From contig NZ_LT607803.1 in the NCBI RefSeq assembly GCF_900090195.1, forward strand, positions 6,970,229 to 7,034,228: DNA of 64,000 nt, given 5' to 3'. The position numbers were made by a program, and so were the translations under genes. The stretch comes from Variovorax sp. HW608. Its GTDB lineage: Bacteria; Pseudomonadota; Gammaproteobacteria; Burkholderiales; Burkholderiaceae_C. Position 1 is the first letter of the stretch, and the number at the start of each line of letters is the position of its first letter. Below are positions 1 through 9,368 of this stretch, one piece after another. Under the pieces are notes generated by a model. The model was not told where the DNA came from. It saw only the letters and a list, made by a program, of their open reading frames with translations, and ran no database searches.

Positions 1-3000
1 GACCTCGCCGCGGCCGTGGTCGGCGGCACGCCCGACGGCCACGTCACCACGCGCGCCAGGCAGCGGCTCGACGTCAACCTCAAGGCGATGGACCTGCGCT
101 TCCTCTCGTGCCCGATCATGGTCGGCCACTACGAGAACGACACGATGGCCGGCACCGAGGCGCTCATCGACACCGAACTCATGGACGGCCAGCTCGCGCA
201 GCGCCGCGCGCTCGACCTCTACGCTGGCCCGCTCGGCACCGCGGCGGTGGTGCTGCGCACGCCCAGTGCGATCGAGCGCCGGCGCGGCGTGCTCACCGGC
301 GCGGTGGTCACCGGCCTCGGCAGCTACGAAGGCAGCCTGAGCCAGGACGCGCTGATGATCGCGGTGCGCGCCGGCGTGCTGCGCTACCTGCTGCAGGTGG
401 TCGACGTGATGGGCCGCGAAGACCGCGAAGTGCCGCTCGCGACCCTGCTTCTCGGCTACAACTCCTCGGCCAACCTGAGCATCGCGGGCTCGGTCGAGGC
501 GGTGGTGCGCGGCGTGGTCGATGCCAACGAGAAATTCAGGCGCACCACCGGGCTGTCGGTGCGCGTGTCGAAGCTCGACATCGTCGAGCTCTATCTCGAC
601 ACCGCCATCACCGCGGTCTACGAGCTGCGCCAGCTCGCCCCGCGCCTGCAAACGGCTGCCGCGGCGAAAGACACGCTGCTGGCCTGCAACCCCGAGCTGG
701 TGCAGGGCCCGGGGCTGCGCCAGCGCCTGTTCGATGCGCGCGGCGCGAGCTACTGGCCGCGGCTGATCGTCACCGATGCCGACGACCCGCCTGCCGCGCC
801 GCGACCCGACGGCGCGACGCGGCTCGCCGACCGGCTGCGCTTCCTCTACGTCGGCCAGCGCGCGCGGGCCGAGACCGTCGTCCAGCAGCGCCAGCCGAGC
901 CTGATCGAGACGCTGGTGCGCCAGCAGATCAGCCAGACGCAGTGGAACGCCGACTTCGGCCGCATGCTGTTCCAGCTCATCGTGCCGCCGGACTTCAAGG
1001 ATGCGGCGCGGCAGTTGCAGCGCATCGTGCTGGTGGTCGATGGCGCGACCGCCAACCTGCCGTGGGAGCTGATGCTGACCGATCCGCTGTTCACGCCCGA
1101 GGCGCAGACCGACGGCCCGCTCGTGCCGCTGGCGCTGTGCACGCCGGTGGTGCGGCAGCTTTCTTCCTCGGCGTACCGGCGCGATGTGCGGCAGAGCGTG
1201 GCGCGCAGCGCCTACGTGGTCGGCAACCCGTCGGTGCAGGGCTTCGCGGCGGCGTTTCCCGATCCCGCCCATCCGCAGGCCGGCGACCCCGACCCGCTTG
1301 CCGGCGCCGAAGTGGAAGCGACCGCGGTCGCGCGCCTGCTGACGAACCTGGGCTACGAAGTGGGCCAAGCCATCGGCGCCGACAACCTCGCCTCCGACGT
1401 GCTGGCGAAGCTCTATCGCAAGCCCTACCGCATCCTGCATGTCTCGGCGCACGGTGTGTTCGAGCAGCAGCACGTGGACGGGCTGCGCCGCAGCGGCGTC
1501 GTGCTCTCGGGCGGGCTGCTCATCACCGCGGCCGAGATCGAGGCGATGGAGTCGGTGCCCGAACTGGTCTTCCTCAACTGCTGCCACCTCGGCCGGGTCG
1601 ACCCGGGCGGCGCGCCCGGGCCGACCGTGCGCGACGGCAACAAGCTGGCCGGCAGCGTGGCGCGCGAGCTGATGGCGATCGGCGTGCGCTGCGTGGTGGT
1701 GGCGGGCTGGGCGGTCGACGACAAGCTGGCGCAGCAGTTCGGCGAGGTGTTCTACCGGTCGCTGCTGCAGAACCGCCGTCCCTTCGGCGAAGCCGTCTTC
1801 GAGGCGCGGCAGGCCCTCTGGGCCGCGCGGCCCGACAACCTGACCTGGGGCGCCTTCCAGGCCTACGGCGACCCGCTCTGGCTCGCCGAGCCCGCCGACG
1901 CGGCGGCCGGTGCCGCCAAGGGCGAAGCGCCCTTCGTCTCGATCGACGAGATGCTCGACGAACTCGCGCGCGCCCGGCTCGAGATTGCGCGCCGCCCCGA
2001 CCGCGCTCTGGAAAACGAGCGACTGGCCCGCATCCGGGCCATCGAGGACGCGCGCGACCGCCGCTGTCCGCCGTCGTGGCTGCGGCTGCCGCTGCTGCAA
2101 TCCGCGCTCGGCGCCACCTGGCGCGATCTCGGCTGCCCCGAAGAGGCCTGCAAGGCCTTGACCGCGGCGATCCGGGCCGTGGACCTGCAGGGCCGCGTGC
2201 CGATCCGCGACATCGAGCAGCTGGCAGCGGTCGAGGTCGAACTCGGCTTTGCGCGCGCCAGGCGCGACATCGAACGCATCCATGGCGAGCAGGCGAGCCG
2301 GAAGTACCCACCCCGTCCGGTGCCCAGGGGCCTGCCACTGATCGACCACGGGATCGGGCGGCTGCGCGCACTCGATCGCCTCGTGGCCGGCGGCACGCCT
2401 GGCCTCGCGGCCACGCCGACGCGCGCCAACGCGGACCGCTACGCGCTGCTGGGCGAAGCCTGCGAGCGCAAGGCGGTCTTGTTCGCGCTGCACCTGCTGC
2501 GTGTCAAGGGCTCCGCCGCCGAGCGCAACCGATGGCGCGGCGCGATGACCGATGCGGTGCAGGCCGCTCTGCAGGCCTATGCGCGCGCCGAAGGCATTCC
2601 GGGCGACGACGGCTTCCGTCCCTGCGAGGCACTGCGCGCGCTCGCGCTGCAGACGGTGCAGGGCGGCTGGGATGCGCCGGACGCGGTCTCGACCGGCGTG
2701 GCGCTCGCGCGGCAATGCGGCCTGCTCATCTCGAAAGCCACCGCGCTGGACGGCGATCCATGGGACGTGGTGGCCAGCCCCGAAGCCTTGCTGGTGGAAA
2801 AGCTGCGCGATGGCAGCTTCGGCGCAGCGGTCGACGCCGGCGAAGCGGCGCTCGCGTCGGTGCTCGCGGCCTACCGCGATGCGCTGGCCAGCCTCGGCCC
2901 GCAGGTGCGCCGGATCGACGAGACGATGGACCACCTCGACATGCTGTCGATCCTGTTCGACGCCCGCTTTCTCACGGGCGGCGGCGAGGCCTACCGGCGG

Positions 3001-3090
3001 ATGGCGGACCGGCTGGTCGCGCTCATCCAGCAGCTGCGGCCGGCGCGCACCGCGCGCGCGGACCGGCCGAAGACGCCGTTCGCAGGCTGA
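1..3090 (+). CDS. CHAT-domain (caspase-like) protein, 5' end outside the window
   Basis: The reading frame is open from the first base, so the N-terminus lies upstream; 1029 residues are visible. The first ~230 residues include a stretch with a GHYENDT motif that looks like the N-terminal module often found before CHAT domains. Residues ~320-630 form the CHAT domain: a strand-rich entry ending in NLPWELM, the catalytic His in HVSAHG (about residue 484 of the visible part) and the catalytic Cys in FLNCCHLG (about 528). The remaining ~400 residues are helical and Ala/Arg-rich, possibly TPR-like. CHAT domains are clan CD cysteine peptidases; several act in bacterial immunity or cell-death circuits. 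No partner gene is visible downstream (the next gene is convergent), so its partner, if any, lies upstream. Family assignment is firm; role unknown. Confidence 0.8.
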   Translation, partial: DLAAAVVGGTPDGHVTTRARQRLDVNLKAMDLRFLSCPIMVGHYENDTMAGTEALIDTELMDGQLAQRRALDLYAGPLGTAAVVLRTPSAIERRRGVLTGAVVTGLGSYEGSLSQDALMIAVRAGVLRYLLQVVDVMGREDREVPLATLLLGYNSSANLSIAGSVEAVVRGVVDANEKFRRTTGLSVRVSKLDIVELYLDTAITAVYELRQLAPRLQTAAAAKDTLLACNPELVQGPGLRQRLFDARGASYWPRLIVTDADDPPAAPRPDGATRLADRLRFLYVGQRARAETVVQQRQPSLIETLVRQQISQTQWNADFGRMLFQLIVPPDFKDAARQLQRIVLVVDGATANLPWELMLTDPLFTPEAQTDGPLVPLALCTPVVRQLSSSAYRRDVRQSVARSAYVVGNPSVQGFAAAFPDPAHPQAGDPDPLAGAEVEATAVARLLTNLGYEVGQAIGADNLASDVLAKLYRKPYRILHVSAHGVFEQQHVDGLRRSGVVLSGGLLITAAEIEAMESVPELVFLNCCHLGRVDPGGAPGPTVRDGNKLAGSVARELMAIGVRCVVVAGWAVDDKLAQQFGEVFYRSLLQNRRPFGEAVFEARQALWAARPDNLTWGAFQAYGDPLWLAEPADAAAGAAKGEAPFVSIDEMLDELARARLEIARRPDRALENERLARIRAIEDARDRRCPPSWLRLPLLQSALGATWRDLGCPEEACKALTAAIRAVDLQGRVPIRDIEQLAAVEVELGFARARRDIERIHGEQASRKYPPRPVPRGLPLIDHGIGRLRALDRLVAGGTPGLAATPTRANADRYALLGEACERKAVLFALHLLRVKGSAAERNRWRGAMTDAVQAALQAYARAEGIPGDDGFRPCEALRALALQTVQGGWDAPDAVSTGVALARQCGLLISKATALDGDPWDVVASPEALLVEKLRDGSFGAAVDAGEAALASVLAAYRDALASLGPQVRRIDETMDHLDMLSILFDARFLTGGGEAYRRMADRLVALIQQLRPARTARADRPKTPFAG

Positions 3091-3114
3091 GCCCGCCGCG
3101 GCACGCCCGCGCGG

Positions 3115-3477
3115 TCAGTGCGCGGTGCGATGCAGCCAGCCGCTGTAGTCCTTGTCGGTCACCAGCGTCCAGAGCGCCAGCGCCACGATCACGGCGCCGG
3201 TGATCACCGCGGTCAGCATCGCCTGGCGATGCATGCCGAAGCCCACCACCCAGGGGGAGATGACCAGCCACGCGCCGAGCGCGCATTCGGTCCACTCTTC
3301 CCAGGCGCGCGGCACGATCATGGCGCCCAGCGCCGCGGCCACCAGCGCCACGCCGACGAGCACCGCGTTCGCGGTGGGCGACGGGATCTCCTGGTAGCCC
3401 ACGAGCCATGGCGAAATCGCCAGCCACACGCCCAGCAGTGCATTCACCACGTCCTGCCAGTGCTTGAGTTGCTTCAT
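3115..3477 (-). CDS. SPW-repeat integral membrane protein
   Basis: A 120-residue protein with about four hydrophobic segments. It carries two copies of the diagnostic ISPWxVG motif (ISPWLVGY near residue 21 and ISPWVVGF near residue 73), the hallmark of the SPW-repeat family of small membrane proteins. A strong ribosome site (AGGAGGT) lies 5 bases before the ATG at 3477. The gene converges on the CHAT gene with a 24-base gap. No function is established for the family; a role in envelope or stress physiology would be speculation. Confidence 0.85.
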   Translation of the reverse strand: MKQLKHWQDVVNALLGVWLAISPWLVGYQEIPSPTANAVLVGVALVAAALGAMIVPRAWEEWTECALGAWLVISPWVVGFGMHRQAMLTAVITGAVIVALALWTLVTDKDYSGWLHRTAH

Positions 3478-3534
3478 CGCACACCTCCTGCCGGCGCGGA
3501 AAGCCCCACCGGCAACGCGTTTGATCCAGCGGAT

Positions 3535-4038
3535 TCAGCCGTGTTCCTTTGCCGCAACGATTCGGCGCGTGAACCAGTTATCCAGCATCGGGCGCTCGTA
3601 GATGAAGCGGTCGCTGCCGTAGCTGCGCCTGGCCATCACGAGGTAGTCCATGTCGCTGATGCGCTCGCGGCCGCTCGCGATCACCTGCCCGTCGTGGGTC
3701 AGCGTGTAGCGCAGTTCCATGCGCGGCCAGGTGATGTCGGTGAGGATGCGCACTTCGGAGCCGCCGCGGCGCAAGGGATCGAAGGCGCCGGCCAGGTCGA
3801 TGTCGAGCACCTCGATGGAGAGCGCATCGCCGGGCCCCAGGTAGCGGTCGGCCAGCCGCTGCAGGTGCTGCTGCACGTCGCGCAGCACTTCGGCACGATC
3901 CTCGTCGCTGGGAAAGGCGCGCGAATACGCGGCATCGCGGTAGTTCTCGGGATTAACGAAGACCACCGTCAGGTCCGCCGCGCTCGCCATGGACGCGCCG
4001 GCGGCAAGCATCATCGACAGCGCCAGGGGTCGAATCAT
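3535..4038 (-). CDS. DUF3016 family exported protein
   Basis: A 167-residue protein starting with a Sec signal peptide (hydrophobic core after MIRP, likely cleavage after ASA near residue 20). The mature part begins DLTVVFVNPENYRDA and matches the pattern of DUF3016 periplasmic proteins: a FxxPExYxD-like start and a C-terminal segment with MDYL and DNWF motifs. No catalytic motif is recognised. It lies 57 bases downstream of the SPW gene start on the same strand, so it would be read before it; whether they share a transcript is unclear. No strong ribosome site is visible before its ATG. Confidence 0.75.
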   Translation of the reverse strand: MIRPLALSMMLAAGASMASAADLTVVFVNPENYRDAAYSRAFPSDEDRAEVLRDVQQHLQRLADRYLGPGDALSIEVLDIDLAGAFDPLRRGGSEVRILTDITWPRMELRYTLTHDGQVIASGRERISDMDYLVMARRSYGSDRFIYERPMLDNWFTRRIVAAKEHG

Positions 4039-4134
4039 GAGGATCGAGTGTGCGGCAGCCGCAGTCCGCCGGCGCCCTGGAGCCGAAAAAGATCACTCGG
4101 AACGATGGATTGGGGCAACCGGCGCCTGCAGCCC

Positions 4135-5013
4135 TCACTCCTTGACCGACCCGGTCATCCCCGACACGTAGTACTCGACGAAGAACGAGTAGACGAACGC
4201 CACCGGCAGCGAGCCGAGCAGCGCGCCGGCCATCAGCGGGCCCCACTGGTAGACGTCGCCCTGCACCAGTTCGGTCACCACGCCGACCGGCAGTGTCTTG
4301 ATTTCCGACGACGAGACGAAGGTCAGCGCGTAGATGAATTCGTTCCAGGACAGCGTGAACGCGAAGATGCCCGCCGAGATGAGCCCCGGCACGGCAAGCG
4401 GCAGCACGATCTTGATGAGGATCTGCCAGCGGCTTGCGCCGTCGATCAGCGCGCACTCCTCCAGCTCGGCCGGGATCGAACGGAAGTAGCCCATCAGGAG
4501 CCAGGTGCAGAACGGGATCAGGAAGGTCGGGTAGGTCAGGATCAGCGCCAGGCGCGTGTCGAACATGCCGAGGTTGAACACCACGTTGGCGAGCGGAATG
4601 AACAGGATCGAGGGCGGCACCAGGTAGGCCAGGAAGATCGCGAGCCCGGTCTGCCGCGAGCCCTTGAAGCGCAGCCGCTCGATCGCATAGGCGGCGAACA
4701 CCGAGCAGGCCAGCGAGGCGAAGGTGGACACCACCGACACCAGCAGCGTGTTCCACAGCCACTGCGGGTATGAGGTCTCGAACAGCAGCTTGTAGAAATG
4801 GTTGATCGTCGGCGCGACCACCCAGAACGGATTGCCCTCGCGCGAGAGCAGCTCCGCGTCGGGCTTCACCGAGGTGATCGCCATCCAGTAGAACGGGAAC
4901 AGCAGCACGATCAGGAAGACGAGGAGCGGCAGGTAGACCGTGACCATCTTGCGCGGCACGGACTCCAGGTAGCTCATGCCCACCACATCCATCTTGGATT
5001 GATTGGCGCTCAC
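4135..5013 (-). CDS. Carbohydrate ABC transporter permease, MalG type
   Basis: 292 residues with six predicted membrane segments and the cytoplasmic EAA loop (EECALIDGASRWQ, about residue 180) that docks the ATPase. This is the MalG/UgpE-type inner-membrane subunit of a CUT1 sugar importer. The start overlaps the stop of the preceding permease by four bases (ATGA), so the two permeases are translationally coupled. It is the last gene of the leftward operon ATPase - binding protein - permease - permease. The cargo is not identifiable from the permease; the divergent dehydratase and dehydrogenase suggest a sugar or aldonate. Confidence 0.9.
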   Translation of the reverse strand: MSANQSKMDVVGMSYLESVPRKMVTVYLPLLVFLIVLLFPFYWMAITSVKPDAELLSREGNPFWVVAPTINHFYKLLFETSYPQWLWNTLLVSVVSTFASLACSVFAAYAIERLRFKGSRQTGLAIFLAYLVPPSILFIPLANVVFNLGMFDTRLALILTYPTFLIPFCTWLLMGYFRSIPAELEECALIDGASRWQILIKIVLPLAVPGLISAGIFAFTLSWNEFIYALTFVSSSEIKTLPVGVVTELVQGDVYQWGPLMAGALLGSLPVAFVYSFFVEYYVSGMTGSVKE

Positions 5014-5918
5014 TTGTCAGTCCCCCCCTGTTGCCAGGCGCGGCGCTGCAGGCCGAAGTAGCTGAACATGATGCAGGCGAGCAGGAAGGGCACCATCGCG
5101 ATGGCGATGGCCGCGCCCTCGCCGAGCGCGCCGCCCGGAATCGCGCGCTGGAACGACAGCGTCGCCATCAGGTGCGTCGCATTGAGCGGCCCGCCGCGCG
5201 TGATCACGTAGATGAGCTGGAAGTCGGTGAAGGTGAACAGCACCGAAAAGGTCATCACCACCGCGATGATCGGCGTCAGCAGCGGCAGCGTCACGTGCCG
5301 GAACTGCTGCCACGGCGTCGCGCCGTCCATGGCCGAGGCCTCGTAGTACGTGGGCGAGATCGTCTGCAGCCCCGCCAGCAGCGTGATCGCGACGAAGGGC
5401 ACGCCGCGCCACACATTGGCCGCGATCACCGCCAGGCGCGCGTTCCACGGATCGCCGAGGAAGTCGATGTAGTGATCGATGAGCCCGAGCTTCACCAGCG
5501 CCCAGCTGATGATCGAGAACTGCGAGTCGTAGATCCACCAGAACGCGATCGCCGACAGCGCCGTCGGCACGATGTACGGCAGCAGGATGACGGCGCGAAA
5601 GAAGGTCTTGAGCCGGATGTTCTTGTTCAGGAGCACCGCGAGCCACAGCCCGAGGAAGAACTTGAACACGCTCGCCACCACCGTGTAGAAGATGGTGTTG
5701 AACAGCGCCAGCCGCGTGACCGAGTCGTTCCAGAGAAAGGCGTAGTTCTCCAGCCCGACCCACTCGCCGCCCCGGCCCACCTTGGTGTCGGTGAAGCCGA
5801 GCCAGGTGCCGAGCCCGAGCGGATAGGTCAGGAACAGCAGCAGCAGCACCGCCGCCGGCAGCATGAATGCGAAGCCGAGGGCGTTGCGGCTGTTCTGGAA
5901 ACGGGCAAGCACCGTCAT
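5010..5918 (-). CDS. Carbohydrate ABC transporter permease, MalF/UgpA type
   Basis: 302 residues, six membrane segments, EAA loop EASAMDGATPWQQFRHV at about residue 195. It is short for MalF and closer in size to UgpA/LacF-type permeases of CUT1 importers. It forms the heterodimeric channel with the coupled MalG-type subunit. It lies 18 bases after the stop of the binding-protein gene, in the same operon. Confidence 0.9.
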   Translation of the reverse strand: MTVLARFQNSRNALGFAFMLPAAVLLLLFLTYPLGLGTWLGFTDTKVGRGGEWVGLENYAFLWNDSVTRLALFNTIFYTVVASVFKFFLGLWLAVLLNKNIRLKTFFRAVILLPYIVPTALSAIAFWWIYDSQFSIISWALVKLGLIDHYIDFLGDPWNARLAVIAANVWRGVPFVAITLLAGLQTISPTYYEASAMDGATPWQQFRHVTLPLLTPIIAVVMTFSVLFTFTDFQLIYVITRGGPLNATHLMATLSFQRAIPGGALGEGAAIAIAMVPFLLACIMFSYFGLQRRAWQQGGTDK

Positions 5919-5936
5919 CGTGGCGGGCGCGCTTCG

Positions 5937-7265
5937 TCAGACCTTGTAATAGCGTTCTGCACGCTTCTGAGCGCGTTCGGCGGCTTCCTTCGGCGACTTC
6001 GACCCGCTCGCGGCCTCGGCCACCATGTTCGGGATGATGAAGTCCGCCGCCACGCCGGCCGAGGCATAGCCGAGCTTGCCTTCGTAGCCCGCCGGCCGCA
6101 GGTTCTTGACCGAATCGCGGTAGGGCGTGTTCTTCGGGTCCACGGTCCAGATCTCGTTGGCCTCGAAGGCGCGCAGCGGCTGCGCGACGTAGCCGCCAGC
6201 ACCCTTGAGCCAGTCGTCGAACTGCGGCCGCTCCATCATGAAGCGCAGGAATTCCTTCGCGGCCTGCGGGTACTTGGTGTACTTCATCGCCATCTGGTTG
6301 AAGAACAGGTGCGACTCGGTCGGCACACCCACCGGCCCGACCGGGAACACCGCGTGGTTGATGTCGGAGGCCATCTCCTGGAGCTTCGGGTCGGGCGAGT
6401 TCTTGGCCGCGTAGTAGATCGAGATGCCGTTGTTGGTGACGCTGATCTGCCCGTCGAGGAAGGCCTTGTTGTTGTTCGGGTCCAGCCACGAGAGCGTGCC
6501 GGGGATGAAGTTGGCGTACAGCTCCTTGGCGTATTCGAGCGCCTTGATCGTCTCGGGGCTGTCGATCACCACCTTGTTGTTCTTGTCGACCAGCTTGCCG
6601 CCAAAGGTCCAGACCAGCCAGTTGGTCCAGGTGCTGTCGCCGGTCGCATTGCCCAGCGCCATGCCGCCCGGCGTGCCCTTTTCCTTGAGCGCCTTGTACA
6701 TCCTGAGGAAGTCGTCGGTGTTCTTCGGAAAGGCATTGAAGCCCGCCGCCTTCAGCATGCTCTCGCGATACACCATCAGCGAACCGGCCGCGCCGAGCGG
6801 CAGGCCGATCCAGCGCTTGCCGTCGGGCCGCATGAAGGTCTCGGCGGCCGGATACCAGCCGCCGTACTTCTTGCCGAGGTATTCGGCGAGGTCGGTCACG
6901 TCGAGCAGCTTGTCGGGGTACAGGTTCGCATCGTCGTTGGTCGAAAGAATGATGTCCGGGCCCGCGCCGGTGTTGGCCGCCACGGCCGCCTTGGGCCGCA
7001 CGTCTTCCCAGTTCTCGTTGTCGACGCGCACCTCGATCCCGGTGGTTTCGCTGAACTTCTTGACGTTGGCCATGTAGGCGTCGATGTCGCCCTGCACGAA
7101 GCGGCTCCAGCGCAGCACGCGCAGCTTGGCGCCCTTCTCGGGCTTGAAGCTCATCGACTGGGCATTGGCGAGCGGCGTGAAGATGGCGCTGCCGACCCCG
7201 AGCGACGCGGCGGCGGCGAAGCCCGCCGAGCTCTTGAGGATCGTGCGGCGATTGAAGTCACTCAT
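5937..7265 (-). CDS. Extracellular sugar-binding protein of a CUT1 ABC importer
   Basis: 442 residues from the chosen ATG at 7265. This start was preferred over an ATG 15 codons upstream because a clear ribosome site (AGGAGA) lies 6-7 bases before it. The N-terminus has NRRTILKSS followed by an Ala-rich hydrophobic stretch, so export may be by the Tat route. The body has the cluster-B (solute-binding family 1) pattern, including a FPKNTDDF segment and a conserved C-terminal KEAAERAQ helix. It delivers a periplasmic sugar or sugar acid to the two permeases downstream. It is encoded 41 bases after the ATPase gene. Confidence 0.88.
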   Translation of the reverse strand: MSDFNRRTILKSSAGFAAAASLGVGSAIFTPLANAQSMSFKPEKGAKLRVLRWSRFVQGDIDAYMANVKKFSETTGIEVRVDNENWEDVRPKAAVAANTGAGPDIILSTNDDANLYPDKLLDVTDLAEYLGKKYGGWYPAAETFMRPDGKRWIGLPLGAAGSLMVYRESMLKAAGFNAFPKNTDDFLRMYKALKEKGTPGGMALGNATGDSTWTNWLVWTFGGKLVDKNNKVVIDSPETIKALEYAKELYANFIPGTLSWLDPNNNKAFLDGQISVTNNGISIYYAAKNSPDPKLQEMASDINHAVFPVGPVGVPTESHLFFNQMAMKYTKYPQAAKEFLRFMMERPQFDDWLKGAGGYVAQPLRAFEANEIWTVDPKNTPYRDSVKNLRPAGYEGKLGYASAGVAADFIIPNMVAEAASGSKSPKEAAERAQKRAERYYKV

Positions 7266-7306
7266 TCTTGTCTCCTGATGTTGAAAGGACCAAAAAAAGA
7301 AGAACC

Positions 7307-8380
7307 TCAAGCCACCAGCCTCCGGCCGGTGCCTGCGTCGAAAAGGTGTGCGCGCTGAAGATCGGGTTGCAGGTGGATGGTGGTCCCCGGCGCGAAGTCG
7401 TAGCGCTCGCGGAACACCGCTGAAATCTCGGTGCCTTCGTGGCGGCAGGCCACGAAGGTGTCCATGCCGGTGGGCTCCATCACCACGACGCGCGACGGGA
7501 TGCCGCCGCCGTTCGCGAGGCTCAGGTGCTCGGGCCGCGTGCCGTAGACGACCGGCTGGCCATCGATGCCGCCCGCATGCGCGGGCGCGTCGAGCTTCGT
7601 GCCGTCCGCGAGCTCGACCGTCGCCGCGCTGCCGTTTCGCCTCAAGGTGCCGGGCAGGAAATTCATCGCGGGCGAACCGATGAAGCCGGCGACGAACTGG
7701 TTCGCCGGGCTGTCGTAGAGCTCCAGCGGGCTGCCGGTCTGTTCGATGCGGCCGTCGCGCATCACGACGATCTTGTCGCCCATGGTCATGGCCTCGATCT
7801 GGTCGTGCGTGACGTAGATCGAGGTGGTCTTCAGCCGCTGGTGCAGTTCCTTGATCTCGCCGCGCATGGCCACGCGCAGCTTGGCGTCGAGATTGGACAA
7901 GGGCTCGTCGAAGAGAAACACCTGCGGGTCGCGCACGATCGCCCGCCCCATCGCGACGCGCTGGCGCTGCCCGCCCGAGAGCTGGCGCGGGTAGCGGTCC
8001 AGGAGCGGCGAGAGCGCGAGGATCTCGGCCGCGCGGCCGACCTTCTGCTCGATGGTGGCCTTGTCCATCTTCGCCAGCGCGAGCGCGAACGCCATGTTGT
8101 CGCGCACCGTCATGTGCGGATAGAGCGCGTAGTTCTGGAACACCATCGCGATGTCGCGCTCCTTGGGCGGGAGGTCGTTCACGCGCCGGTCGCCGATGCG
8201 GATTTCGCCGCTGTTGATTTCCTCCAGCCCGGCGATCATGCGCAGCAAGGTCGACTTGCCGCAGCCCGATGGCCCCACGAGAACGGTGAAGGAACCGTCC
8301 CGGATGTCGATGTCCACGCCGTGAAGGATGGGAACATCACCGAAGTTCTTCTTGACTGCCTGGATCGTGACACTTGCCAT
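7307..8380 (-). CDS. ABC transporter ATPase, UgpC/MalK type
   Basis: 357 codons from the ATG at 8380 ([11 protein letters not shown]); an upstream in-frame start at 8437 would add 19 residues unlike the family. Walker A is GPSGCGKST (about residue 37), the Q-loop is in [10 protein letters not shown], the signature is [14 protein letters not shown] and Walker B ends [13 protein letters not shown]-terminal TOBE/OB regulatory domain follows residue ~235, as in MalK and UgpC. It powers the importer encoded behind it and is the first gene of the operon; its start faces the regulator gene. Confidence 0.92.
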   Translation of the reverse strand: MASVTIQAVKKNFGDVPILHGVDIDIRDGSFTVLVGPSGCGKSTLLRMIAGLEEINSGEIRIGDRRVNDLPPKERDIAMVFQNYALYPHMTVRDNMAFALALAKMDKATIEQKVGRAAEILALSPLLDRYPRQLSGGQRQRVAMGRAIVRDPQVFLFDEPLSNLDAKLRVAMRGEIKELHQRLKTTSIYVTHDQIEAMTMGDKIVVMRDGRIEQTGSPLELYDSPANQFVAGFIGSPAMNFLPGTLRRNGSAATVELADGTKLDAPAHAGGIDGQPVVYGTRPEHLSLANGGGIPSRVVVMEPTGMDTFVACRHEGTEISAVFRERYDFAPGTTIHLQPDLQRAHLFDAGTGRRLVA

Positions 8381-8491
8381 GCACTGGAGCCTCGAAAGTA
8401 CGCGGAACCTTGAAGGCGGCCCGGAGCCGCTTCGCAACCGCGCAGTATTGGCATCGCGAGAGGCCCGCGCATCAGGGCAAACCGGTACGCA

Positions 8492-8525
8492 TTAACCCCC
8501 GGACAATTTGTATGATGACCAGATA
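8492..8525 (+). promoter_or_regulatory. Candidate promoter/operator in the divergent spacer
   Basis: The 127-base spacer between the importer operon and the regulator gene holds an AT-rich patch (TTAACC to AGATAACC) with a -10-like TATGAT at 8511-8516 inside a TTGTATGATGACCAGATAA stretch, which resembles half-sites of FadR-type GntR operators. It overlaps the proposed TTG start of the regulator. Position and composition suit an autoregulatory site controlling both directions. No binding data; judged by eye. Confidence 0.35.
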
Positions 8526-9368
8526 ACCGAGCTGAATTCCATCCATGCCGTGCGCGTTCCGGCACCTTCCCAACCCCTTCCGCTGATCGTCGATCGGCTG
8601 TCGGACCGGTTGGCGGCGCTGCTGGGCGCGCAGATCGAGTCCGGCGCCCTGCGCGAAGGCGACCGCCTGCCGACCGAGCAGAAGCTCGCCGAGGCCCACG
8701 GCGTTTCGCGCACCGTGGTGCGCGAGGCGGTGCACCAGCTCAAGTCCAGGGGCCTGGTGAATTCGCGGCAGGGCTCGGGCGTGTACGTGGCGCCGCGACC
8801 CGTCAACCAGCCGCTGGCCTTCGACCCGACGGTGCTGACCTCGGTGCAGGCCGTGGTGCACGTGGTCGAGGTCCGGCGGGTGCTCGAGGGCGAGATCGCC
8901 GCGCTGGCGGCCGAGCGCGCCTCGCGCGCGCAGATCGCCGAGCTGCGCCGCGCCCTCAAGGCCATCGATGCCGCCGTGGCCGACGGCCGCGACGGCGTCG
9001 CCGAGGACCTGGCCTTCCACCGCGTCATCGGCGAGGCCACCGGCAACCCGCAATTCCGGCAGCTGCTCGGCTTCCTGGAGCAGTACCTGCGCGAAGGCAT
9101 GCGCATCACGCGCGGCAACGAGGCGCGGCGGCTCGATTTCATGACCGCGGTGCAGCGCGAGCACCGTGCCATCTTCGAGGCGATCGCGGCGCGCGATCCC
9201 GAAGCGGCGCGGCGCCGGGCCACCGAACACATCACCCGCGGCGAACAGCGCCTGATCGAAGGCGGCGTCATCGACGGCCGCCGTCGCCAGGCGGCGGTCA
9301 AGGCCGTTCGCGCCGCCGCGGCCACCACTGCCGGAAAGGGCAAGAAATCCATGAAGGAGTCCCCATGA
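8508..9368 (+). CDS. GntR-family transcriptional regulator, FadR/FCD subfamily
   Basis: 286 residues if the TTG at 8508 is used; a GTG at 8550 is an equally plausible start, because 8508 overlaps a -10-like element and has no clear ribosome site. The N-terminal winged helix has LPTEQKLAEAHGVSRTVVRE and the wing RQGSGVYV. Residues ~115-265 form the all-helical FCD ligand domain with metal-binding His residues (FHRVIGE and a late EHIT). Such regulators bind sugar acids or short organic acids and repress transport and catabolism genes. It is translationally coupled (ATGA) to the dehydrogenase downstream, so it probably controls both the import operon and its own operon. Confidence 0.88.
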   Translation: MYDDQITELNSIHAVRVPAPSQPLPLIVDRLSDRLAALLGAQIESGALREGDRLPTEQKLAEAHGVSRTVVREAVHQLKSRGLVNSRQGSGVYVAPRPVNQPLAFDPTVLTSVQAVVHVVEVRRVLEGEIAALAAERASRAQIAELRRALKAIDAAVADGRDGVAEDLAFHRVIGEATGNPQFRQLLGFLEQYLREGMRITRGNEARRLDFMTAVQREHRAIFEAIAARDPEAARRRATEHITRGEQRLIEGGVIDGRRRQAAVKAVRAAAATTAGKGKKSMKESP

